Virus record (IMG/VR): IMGVR_UViG_3300009034_003741
Coordinates: 1-20,292 of that record
DNA length: 20,292 nucleotides
Direction: 5' to 3' (one strand)
Source of the DNA: a virus
The notes under the pieces were generated by a model that saw only the letters and a program-made list of their open reading frames with translations, ran no database searches and had not been told where the DNA came from. This document shows, one piece after another, positions 1 through 6,546 of this stretch; positions within the stretch are counted from its first letter, which is position 1, and each line of letters opens with the position of its first letter. Both the position numbers and the translations under genes were made by a program.

Positions 1-156
1 CGTGAGATCGTTCGCCAGATATGGCAAGGGAATGTCGCGGTCAACAATGAGTTCCCTGGCCTAGAGTATCTGGCCGGTGGCGACCTGATACTCTAGGCCA
101 GGGAACTCATTGTTGACCGCGACATTCCCTTGCCATATCTGGCGAACGATCTCACG
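1..156. repeat. Perfect 70-bp inverted repeat at the contig end (fold-back)
   Basis: Bases 1-70 are the exact reverse complement of bases 87-156, separated by a 16-nt non-palindromic loop (71-86). The right arm is coding sequence of the methyltransferase gene; the left arm is its mirror image and terminates the contig. Such perfect fold-backs at contig tips are typical of amplification or library chimeras. A covalently closed hairpin telomere would look similar, but here the palindrome lies in the middle of a conserved enzyme domain, which argues against a genome end. Treat everything left of about base 87 as unreliable. Confidence 0.95.
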
Positions 157-672
157 TTGTGCTTGCACACCTGCCACCAGCATCTCTGCCAGCGTGACGA
201 GATTGTGCCCACTGCCACAACCGAATTCATATACAGTGTCGATATCTTCATTGTCGAAATAGGATAGGAAGAGAACTATTCGATAGAGCCTGTAGAAGGC
301 GAGCTCGATCAGCAATTCATTGTTTGCAATTGCATAGTCTCCATGGATTCGGACAGGCTGACCCTTCCTTAAAAGATATTTCGGGATGAGCCAATTGACA
401 TCCCCGGTCTCCCGGTAACCTGTAAGGTTCTGACCCCATCCAATATCCCACCTATCTTTCTCACCGGCCTCGGTGAGATTGTTAGAGTTGATCGTTTTGA
501 GCACTTCCAAGATGACTCGATCCCTGGAGTGCGTGAGAAGGAAACGATATGCCAGATCGATATATATGTTGCTAAAGTAATGATACCATTCTTCCTCAAC
601 AGGAAGTCCTATTATGTGGGAAAAATCATTGATATCAATCTGTCTTCTGTGTCCTGCCATGAGTTTTTCCAT
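61..672 (-). CDS. SAM-dependent methyltransferase, 3' end lost at the fold-back
   Basis: A class I (Rossmann-fold) SAM-dependent methyltransferase, presumably acting on a sugar intermediate of the adjacent cluster. The SAM-binding glycine motif EFGCGSGHN sits at about residues 149-157, after a long N-terminal region (MEKLMAGHRRQ...). The ATG at 672 overlaps the stop of the E1-beta gene as TAATG and has an AAAGGA ribosome site, so it is chosen over the upstream ATG at 762, which would overlap that gene by 90 bp. The frame runs into the inverted repeat: residues to about 195 are genuine, the next six come from the loop, and the last ones plus the stop come from the mirrored arm. Most of the catalytic domain after motif I is therefore missing from this contig. 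Substrate unknown. Confidence 0.8.
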   Translation of the reverse strand: MEKLMAGHRRQIDINDFSHIIGLPVEEEWYHYFSNIYIDLAYRFLLTHSRDRVILEVLKTINSNNLTEAGEKDRWDIGWGQNLTGYRETGDVNWLIPKYLLRKGQPVRIHGDYAIANNELLIELAFYRLYRIVLFLSYFDNEDIDTVYEFGCGSGHNLVTLAEMLVAGVQAQREIVRQIWQGNVAVNNEFPGLEYQVATGQIL

Positions 673-1718
673 TAGAATGGTCCTTTGAATCTGTTCTCGT
701 GAGAATAATCGATTACATTGTCCACATCCATTTTTTCCAGGCCAAGTTCCATTTCTATACATCGGATAAGGCTTATCGCATTCGGATAGAACTTATTTTC
801 CAGATGGCGGGCGGTTGGAATAGGTGAGGGCTTGAAACCTATGCGTATGATATGGCCGGGCAATACGCTACAATTCTCAAGCAGCGTACACATAATCTCT
901 GCAGAGAGGCCAGAATATCTCCAGTCATTATCTGCGATGATGACGCGCCTTGTCCTGTCTACCGAAGCAACGGCATTTCCTATACAGATGGGATTGGCCC
1001 AGCGAAGGTCAATTACCTCAACACTAACATCTCTCTCTTCCATGACCTCTGCTGCCTTCAATGCTTCGGCTACCATCCAGGACGTGGCTATGATAGTGAC
1101 ATCATCTCCATGGCGAATGATGTTACTTGTCATCGGCGTTTCATAGATTCCCTCCGGCACGTTCCCCTCTGCCCAGTAGAGCCAGCGATGCTCGATCAAA
1201 AGCGTGGGATCCGATCCCCTTATTGCGCTTATCAGCATCCCCTTGGCATCATGCGGTGAGAATGGCATACCAACCCTGAGTCCGGGAATGCCAGAGAACA
1301 TGCCATGTAGGGACTTGGAATGATGGCATCCCTGCCCCCATCCCCGGCCCACAATACCACGAATGGTAAGCGGGATAGGCTGTCCAGAGATATAATGATT
1401 ACTTGCTGCCATGTTGACCAATTGATTGAGGGCCAATAGCATAAAATCCATACGGATGTGAATCTGAACCGGGCGCAATCCACGCATGGCTGCACCGATA
1501 CCAAATCCTGTCAGCGCAGCTTCGGACAGAGGAGTATCCAATGATCGTCCCGGATAAAGTAGATCTAGTTTGTCTGTCGTACCGAACACTTTCTTGTGAT
1601 CCGGCACGCCGATCCCATAAACAAAAACAGATGGATCCTTTTCCATCATAAGTACCAACGCTTCATTGATAGCCTCAACGTAAGTTAGGCTCCTAGTATC
1701 TTCCACTGTATACCCCAC
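672..1718 (-). CDS. Alpha-ketoacid dehydrogenase E1 beta-like subunit (transketolase-type)
   Basis: Beta subunit of a thiamine-diphosphate-dependent E1-type enzyme, 348 aa, close to the usual 325-350 aa. Family motifs seen: DTPLSEAALTGFGIGAA (about 61-77), the GWGQGCHHSKSLHG stretch with the conserved His pair (about 127-139), and IPGLRVGMP followed by DAKGML (about 144-161), then the transketolase C-terminal domain. It should pair with the alpha subunit directly upstream to form an alpha2beta2 enzyme. The start is GTG at 1718, overlapping the alpha gene by 26 bp; the ribosome site is weak and a GTG four codons further in (1706) is also possible. The gene ends in TAATG with the methyltransferase. 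No lipoyl E2 or E3 gene is nearby, so a classical dehydrogenase complex is not supported. Related pairs occur in surface-polysaccharide loci (family knowledge); the substrate here is unknown. Confidence 0.88.
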   Translation of the reverse strand: MGYTVEDTRSLTYVEAINEALVLMMEKDPSVFVYGIGVPDHKKVFGTTDKLDLLYPGRSLDTPLSEAALTGFGIGAAMRGLRPVQIHIRMDFMLLALNQLVNMAASNHYISGQPIPLTIRGIVGRGWGQGCHHSKSLHGMFSGIPGLRVGMPFSPHDAKGMLISAIRGSDPTLLIEHRWLYWAEGNVPEGIYETPMTSNIIRHGDDVTIIATSWMVAEALKAAEVMEERDVSVEVIDLRWANPICIGNAVASVDRTRRVIIADNDWRYSGLSAEIMCTLLENCSVLPGHIIRIGFKPSPIPTARHLENKFYPNAISLIRCIEMELGLEKMDVDNVIDYSHENRFKGPF

Positions 1719-2637
1719 TTTCTACATCTTCATCTAGCGAATCTAGCTTCGCCATCTCCGCAGCGCGCTTGACTCTCCTCGCTACCGAGCTTTGTAATTC
1801 CCTGATTGCATTGAACGGGACACCGGCATTCATGAGATTGTTGATCCTGACAGAGATAGAATCTCGTTCCATCCATTGAAGATATTCATCTACAGATCTA
1901 TATTTCTCATCGTGATCGCTGTCTACACCAACATGCTCAAGATAGCGATAGTATTTCCAGTGAATAAATACCGGGATCCCGGCCTCTCCCCATTTTATTG
2001 CCTGCTGCGCGATACCGACCACATCATCCACGTCGGTTGACTCGCCAGAAAAGGTACCGATAAAGAAATGTTCCATGATAAGGTTCAGTTCCCCGGCATA
2101 TCCATTCCGCTGTATCTTCCTCGTATGTACTGCCAGATCGTTATCCTCACAGACAAAAATGATGGGCACACGATAGAGACAGGCCAGGTTGATCGACTCC
2201 CAAAATACTCCTTCATTTGTTGCGCCATCACCAAAGAATACTACAGCAATGCGATTGGTCTTGTTGTACTTTTCAGCAAAGGCGGCACCCACGGCGATGG
2301 GAATCTGTGCAGCAACAATGCCAGAGGAAAGGAAATGCCCAAAGTCCGGTTCTGCGATGTGCATGGATCCGGCCCGACCAGCATTCGGCCCCCTTGCCTT
2401 CCCATACATCTCTAGGAAAAATCCCTCTACATCATCCGTGCAGGCGAGAAATGGAGCGTGGCTTCGGTAGGAATTGAAAACGATAGCTCTTTCCCCGAGT
2501 GCATGCAGGATGCCAGTAGCAATGTGTTCGCTGCCCATTGACATATGCATTGGTGTTTTCATCTCATCTTCGCGATAATGGGAAGAAATATATGACTCGA
2601 CTTCGCGAATTGTATAAAGTGTTTTCAGTAGCTCCAT
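1693..2637 (-). CDS. Alpha-ketoacid dehydrogenase E1 alpha-like subunit (ThDP-binding)
   Basis: Alpha subunit of the E1-type ThDP enzyme, 314 aa. The cofactor/Mg motif is plain: GDGATNEG at residues 136-143, ending at EDN about 27 residues later (N166). Other E1-alpha signatures are HMSMGSEHIATG (about 31-42), SYRSHAPFLA (about 56-65), GRAGSMHI (about 87-94) and the SSGIVAAQIPIAVGAAFA stretch (about 104-121). The chemistry would be decarboxylation of a 2-ketoacid with formation of an acyl or hydroxyalkyl-ThDP intermediate; the acceptor is not known. The ATG at 2637 shares its A with the stop of the kinase gene (TAATG) and follows GGAAAGGAAATGTA, so translation is probably coupled. The phage setting is odd for a central-metabolism family and suggests a specialised sugar-modifying role (inference). 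Confidence 0.9.
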   Translation of the reverse strand: MELLKTLYTIREVESYISSHYREDEMKTPMHMSMGSEHIATGILHALGERAIVFNSYRSHAPFLACTDDVEGFFLEMYGKARGPNAGRAGSMHIAEPDFGHFLSSGIVAAQIPIAVGAAFAEKYNKTNRIAVVFFGDGATNEGVFWESINLACLYRVPIIFVCEDNDLAVHTRKIQRNGYAGELNLIMEHFFIGTFSGESTDVDDVVGIAQQAIKWGEAGIPVFIHWKYYRYLEHVGVDSDHDEKYRSVDEYLQWMERDSISVRINNLMNAGVPFNAIRELQSSVARRVKRAAEMAKLDSLDEDVESGVYSGRY

Positions 2638-3629
2638 TACATTTCCTTTCCAAATTTAGGCTGTATAATTTCTGCACCTTTGCGGGATAATGAAAACGGC
2701 ACGATAATAGATATGGGCTGCATTGTAGCAAGGAACTTTTCGCGTTCTTTCCAGGGAACGTAGAAAACCATAAAGCCCCCTCCGCCTGCCCCCAGCGCCT
2801 TTCCGCCGAGGGCACCCCCCTTTATTGCCTCATCATAGATATAATCTAGTCCCGAAGAGGCAGAGGAAATCATGGGCGAGAGAGACTTTTTGATTTGCCA
2901 GGATTCGTGCAAAAGGTGGCCGATATCATCCAGGCGATGGAGTACCAGGGCATAATATGCCTTATCCACCATCTCGACCAATTTGCCAACATCCTTTTCT
3001 CCGATATCTTTGACAATATCCTGGGCAATAAGGGAACTTCTTCTTTGGAGATGTGTATATACAAGGAATAGATTATTGATAAGATCGGACATTAGCATAT
3101 TTTCAGTATGCAAATCGATAATCTCCATCTTCTCACCCGGGCCAAATTCGTAGATGTGAAATCCGCCATATGTGGCCGCTGCCTGATCTTGCCAACCAAC
3201 TGTTTCCCCGAGAACTTCACGCTCCAGATAGATGCTATCCCTGAAAATAATTCTGTCCCATGGCGGATGTCCATCTTTATAGGTATAGAGAGCGTTGAGC
3301 AGGGCGACCGCGAATGAAGACGACGACCCCATGCCGGAACGAGCAGGAAGCTCGCCATGGTAGTGAATTTCAATCCCATCTGTTATGGGAGCCATCTCTA
3401 ATGCACCGCGAACTGCAGGATGCAAAATATCTCGGGCCTCCTCACATAACTCGACATGTCGCCATACGACCTTGAATGGGATTTCATGATATGGATGAGA
3501 AACAGAGATATAGCAATATTTATCGATAGCCATGCTTAACACCTTACCACCGTTATCGATAAACCATTCTGGATAGTCACTCCCTCCACCGAATAGAGAG
3601 ATACGATATGGAGCACGCGAGATGATCAT
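2637..3629 (-). CDS. GHMP-family sugar kinase, HddA-like
   Basis: A GHMP kinase of 330 aa that phosphorylates a sugar or sugar phosphate with ATP. The N-terminus MIISRAPYRISLFGGGSDYP and the following AIDKYCYISV strongly resemble D-glycero-alpha-D-manno-heptose-7-phosphate kinases (HddA). The ATP-binding motif 2 is at about residues 94-107 (LPARSGMGSSSSFA), and motif 3, GGKALGAGGGGFMVFYV, lies near the C-terminus. In HddA pathways the product feeds GDP-heptose formation; no isomerase, phosphatase or guanylyltransferase is in the window, so host or other phage genes would have to supply them. The start ATG overlaps the stop of the 69 aa gene by ATGA and the end overlaps E1 alpha by TAATG. Fucokinase or another sugar kinase cannot be excluded. 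Confidence 0.87.
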   Translation of the reverse strand: MIISRAPYRISLFGGGSDYPEWFIDNGGKVLSMAIDKYCYISVSHPYHEIPFKVVWRHVELCEEARDILHPAVRGALEMAPITDGIEIHYHGELPARSGMGSSSSFAVALLNALYTYKDGHPPWDRIIFRDSIYLEREVLGETVGWQDQAAATYGGFHIYEFGPGEKMEIIDLHTENMLMSDLINNLFLVYTHLQRRSSLIAQDIVKDIGEKDVGKLVEMVDKAYYALVLHRLDDIGHLLHESWQIKKSLSPMISSASSGLDYIYDEAIKGGALGGKALGAGGGGFMVFYVPWKEREKFLATMQPISIIVPFSLSRKGAEIIQPKFGKEM

Positions 3630-3835
3630 GGTTTCCTAAATAGCTCCCTGAGTCTTCTTTTCATTACTCTACGAAATTTATCTATGCTACGATTCTCAAT
3701 TGGCTTCTCTGCAGAAAGAAGGATATCGATGGCTCTTTCCCTATCCTCTGCACTCATTGTGCCACAACAGAGATCGTCCCTCTTCTTTCTGTTCATTTCC
3801 TCAATTAGTCTATATAGCGTCCCGCTACTATCCAT
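3626..3835 (-). CDS. Small charged protein of unknown function (69 aa)
   Basis: I do not recognise this protein. It is 69 aa, rich in Arg/Lys and Glu/Asp, probably helical, with a Cys-Cys pair at about residues 23-24 and a very basic C-terminus (MKRRLRELFRKP). It is likely a real gene: it overlaps the upstream dehydratase by 8 bp, ends in an ATGA overlap with the kinase, and has the ribosome site AAGGAAAA just before its ATG at 3835. Its place between two sugar enzymes suggests a role or partner in the same pathway, but nothing in the sequence says which. Confidence 0.7.
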   Translation of the reverse strand: MDSSGTLYRLIEEMNRKKRDDLCCGTMSAEDRERAIDILLSAEKPIENRSIDKFRRVMKRRLRELFRKP

Positions 3836-4787
3836 TTTTCCTTGCCTTTGCCCTGTGATACTCTAGCAGATCATTAAGTGTTCTTCTCAGCGGAATCTCA
3901 GGCTCCCATCCCGTTTTTTCTGTGAACTTCTTTGTGTCGGGAATTTGCAATGTCACATCTGTATGCCTGAAAAGAGAGAGATCGGACTTATACTCAATCT
4001 TGGCGGTCGATAGCGAGATAAGAATCTGCAGCATATTCTCTATGCTCATTGTTTCACATCCACCTATGTTATACACCTGCCCGAAAGAGCAGAACTGTGT
4101 CAACCAGTATGCTCTTACCATATCCCTCACATCACAGAAGGTACGTATAGAGGTAAGGTTACCGACGTTGATAGTGTCACGGTGGCCCATCTCCACTTCT
4201 ACGATTTGTTTAGCGAAAGCAGAAGCAACAAAGACATCGCCACGCCTGGGCCCGGTGTGCGTGAAGGCCCTGGTGCGAACTGTAGGTAGTCCATGCGCTT
4301 CATATTCTTCCTGGGCAAGCAGATCTACCGCCGCCTTACTTACACCGTATGGAGAGACTGGGTTAAGTGGGTGAGCCTCATCCATAGGAGTATATTCGGG
4401 TTGCCCATATACCTCAGATGAAGAACATACATGCACCATTTTCACACATTCCGCCCTTCTCGCAGCAAAGAAGAGATTGGCTGAACCAATCACGTTAGTC
4501 TGCAGTGTGGAGATGGGAGCCGTATGAGAGTAAGGAACGTAGCTCTGGGCAGCAAGGTGGAAAATGATATTCGGCCTGACGCTATCAATCACTTTCTCTA
4601 TAGATTCGAGATCCAGCAGATCGCCAAACCTGAGAGTGATAGAGCGATTGATGAGAAGATGAGAAATGTTGTCTAACGGGCTTCGCCACCGAGCAAGACC
4701 ATAGACGCGGTGTTGATAATGATTAACGATGAAATCCGCCAGGTGAGAGCCGACAAATCCGGTTATTCCAGTTATGAGGATATTCAA
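3828..4787 (-). CDS. GDP-mannose 4,6-dehydratase-like SDR (NDP-sugar 4,6-dehydratase)
   Basis: Extended short-chain dehydrogenase of 319 aa, predicted to convert a GDP-sugar (mannose or manno-heptose type) to its 4-keto-6-deoxy form with bound NADP. Seen: dinucleotide motif TGITGFVGSHL (about 6-16), active-site CSSSEVYG (about 121-128, with the Glu expected of dehydratases), an intact YGVSK (Y147, K151), and the family signature THTGPRRGDVFV, typical of GDP-mannose 4,6-dehydratases. The start is TTG at 4787 after GAAAGGAACTTCG, a leader almost identical to that of the glycosyltransferase gene at 14380. With the HddA-like kinase downstream it recalls the DmhA step of 6-deoxy-heptose synthesis (family knowledge; assignment here is inference). 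Length is a little short compared with 340-370 aa Gmd proteins. Confidence 0.87.
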   Translation of the reverse strand: MNILITGITGFVGSHLADFIVNHYQHRVYGLARWRSPLDNISHLLINRSITLRFGDLLDLESIEKVIDSVRPNIIFHLAAQSYVPYSHTAPISTLQTNVIGSANLFFAARRAECVKMVHVCSSSEVYGQPEYTPMDEAHPLNPVSPYGVSKAAVDLLAQEEYEAHGLPTVRTRAFTHTGPRRGDVFVASAFAKQIVEVEMGHRDTINVGNLTSIRTFCDVRDMVRAYWLTQFCSFGQVYNIGGCETMSIENMLQILISLSTAKIEYKSDLSLFRHTDVTLQIPDTKKFTEKTGWEPEIPLRRTLNDLLEYHRAKARKNG

Positions 4788-4799
4788 CGAAGTTCCTTT

Positions 4800-5774
4800 C
4801 TATTCAGTAATTTCTGAAGTTCTATCTCGATACCATTTGATTGTCTCCCTTAGTCCATCCTCTAGGGAGTATTCCGTCTTGAACCGTAGTATACCACAAG
4901 AACGCGAAATATCCAAAATTCTTACCGGGATAGTTGTGGGCTTTGTATCATCGTAAATAATCTCGGAAGGCCGATGTCCTGATACTTCAGCCAGCGTATC
5001 TACGACCTCGCGAACTGTCTTCGGATCACCAGAGGCAATATTAAAATCGGTATACCCTATTTGCGGGTGCCTTCCGGTGAACTCGCTTGCATCTATGATA
5101 CCACGGGCCAGATCCTTGACATAGATATAATCACGGATTTCTTCCCCCGTGCCCCACACGACAAGTGGATCTGCTTTTAACTCAAACTCACTAATCTTAT
5201 TAGCTATAAAGTGCGAGAGATGAGGATCGAACTTGTCACGCGGTCCATAGGTATTCGATGGGCGGATGATGCAGGTCTTCATTTTGCGTTCCAGGCGTGT
5301 GGCATAGGAGATGCATAGAACCTCTGCAAACTTTTTCATCCAGGCAACCCACCAGTACTTTGGGTGCGGAGAGCCCTCCCAGGCCATGGATTCAACACAT
5401 GGAACCTTGCCCATGTCCGGATAGACGCATGATGACGAGATGAAAGTGAAAACCTCCACTCCACATTGATACGCCGCATTGAGCATGTGGGTATTCATTA
5501 CAATATTATCGGTGACATGGACGAGCGGATTGTTAACCATGTCATACGCACCAGAGGTAATCGCTGCGCACATGAAGACGCGGGAAGCTCTCCAGCAGGC
5601 ACGCATACAGTCATCCATATTGCGTAGATCGGCACGGATTTGCTCCGGGCCATTTCTGCGAGGAGCAGACATAAAATAGGTACCGCGAACAGAATGCCCA
5701 CGGCTGATCAATTCATCTGTGACATGTGAGCCGATGAGACCCGAGTCCCCGGCTATGAGACAATCAATTTTCAC
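4800..5774 (-). CDS. GDP-fucose-synthase-like NAD-dependent epimerase/reductase
   Basis: Extended SDR of 324 aa resembling GDP-L-fucose synthases (3,5-epimerase/4-reductase) and NDP-sugar epimerases. The dinucleotide motif is AGDSGLIGSHV (about 8-18); FISSSCVYPD (about 111-120) and RPSNTYGPRDKFDP (about 171-184) are family signatures. By hand alignment the catalytic YxxxK reads VAWMK: Lys147 is kept but the Tyr position is Val143. The start is GTG at 5774, well placed after AGAAGGAGAACTCTTCA and at the beginning of the Rossmann strand; a longer ORF reaching 5921 would lie inside the upstream gene. It overlaps that gene by 11 bp. Most likely it follows the 4,6-dehydratase in the pathway, but the missing Tyr leaves its activity uncertain. 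Confidence 0.82.
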   Translation of the reverse strand: MKIDCLIAGDSGLIGSHVTDELISRGHSVRGTYFMSAPRRNGPEQIRADLRNMDDCMRACWRASRVFMCAAITSGAYDMVNNPLVHVTDNIVMNTHMLNAAYQCGVEVFTFISSSCVYPDMGKVPCVESMAWEGSPHPKYWWVAWMKKFAEVLCISYATRLERKMKTCIIRPSNTYGPRDKFDPHLSHFIANKISEFELKADPLVVWGTGEEIRDYIYVKDLARGIIDASEFTGRHPQIGYTDFNIASGDPKTVREVVDTLAEVSGHRPSEIIYDDTKPTTIPVRILDISRSCGILRFKTEYSLEDGLRETIKWYRDRTSEITE

Positions 5775-6546
5775 TGAAGAGTTCTCCTTCTTTGTAAGGA
5801 ATCGAATCGGTAGGCAACACGCTGTCGCCGGGCTTCTGGGGGCAGGGATTGTCAAGATAGATAACCGGAAGGCCAAACAAGGTCTGCTGGCCCCCATCGG
5901 CCCCTTTTGCTTCACTGGCATCCCAAGGAAGGTTGTTTATAAGCGAAAGACCGGACAGGGCCTGTTTTCCTTTGTCGTCCGTAGCAGGCTCAGTCGGATT
6001 ATGCAGCACGCTTGCATCCCGCTCGGAGAGAATTGGCGTGGATATAGGCCAACGAATGCCCACCGTTGGATCGTTCCAGGCAATAGTGAACTGCCCCTCG
6101 CGATCATAGAGTTCTGATTGCTTGTAGTGAAAAATCGCTATATCCGTGAGAACAAGATGCCCATTTCCACAGCCTGGCGGAATGAGGACAGATAGATAGT
6201 TACGATCCGACAAGGTAAGCCCCACGTATTGATATCGAGTCGGTGAATCTTCTCTCCAGTCTACCACGACAAGGAAGAAAGCTCCATAGAGACACGAAAC
6301 GAGCTTGTACGTTTTGTAATCTCCATGGATGCCGCGCAGGACATTGCGCCGAGAAATCGAGATATCATCTGCACACCATATGCTCGGGCCATTCTCGTCA
6401 CGAATACCTACATGACCAAGGCGACAGTCATAATCGAGGAAATTCCACAGCTCGCGATAAACGCCACGGTGATCTTCGAATACGGGTGGTGGCGTGACAA
6501 GCTTAACGCCTTTTATTTCTGTATCGATTACATTGATTCCTGACAT
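5764..6546 (-). CDS. RmlC-type dTDP-4-keto-sugar 3,5-epimerase-like cupin with C-terminal extension
   Basis: Cupin-fold NDP-4-keto-sugar 3- or 3,5-epimerase-like protein. RmlC signatures: FEDHRGVYREL (about 23-33), SRRNVLRGIHGD with the candidate catalytic His74, IPPGCGNGHLV (about 122-132), HYKQSELYD with a candidate catalytic Tyr141, and WNDPTVGIRWP (about 157-167). The cupin is complete by about residue 180; the remaining 80 residues are a Pro/Gly/Ser-rich tail not typical of RmlC (usually about 180 aa). It would act on a 4-keto intermediate such as the 4,6-dehydratase product, like the epimerase step in GDP-6-deoxy-heptose routes (inference). The ATG at 6546 follows an AAGGGGG site and overlaps the fusion gene by 19 bp. 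Confidence 0.87.
   Translation of the reverse strand: MSGINVIDTEIKGVKLVTPPPVFEDHRGVYRELWNFLDYDCRLGHVGIRDENGPSIWCADDISISRRNVLRGIHGDYKTYKLVSCLYGAFFLVVVDWREDSPTRYQYVGLTLSDRNYLSVLIPPGCGNGHLVLTDIAIFHYKQSELYDREGQFTIAWNDPTVGIRWPISTPILSERDASVLHNPTEPATDDKGKQALSGLSLINNLPWDASEAKGADGGQQTLFGLPVIYLDNPCPQKPGDSVLPTDSIPYKEGELFSEN

Noticed and set aside
1-156. Hairpin telomere of a linear phage genome
   Set aside because: The palindrome interrupts the SAM domain of a methyltransferase and has an asymmetric 16-nt loop; no protelomerase is seen. A chimeric fold-back explains it more simply.
1693-2815. Thiamine (TPP) riboswitch before the ThDP enzyme genes
   Set aside because: The genes overlap their neighbours by 1-26 bp, leaving no leader RNA, and no TPP-motif sequence was seen.
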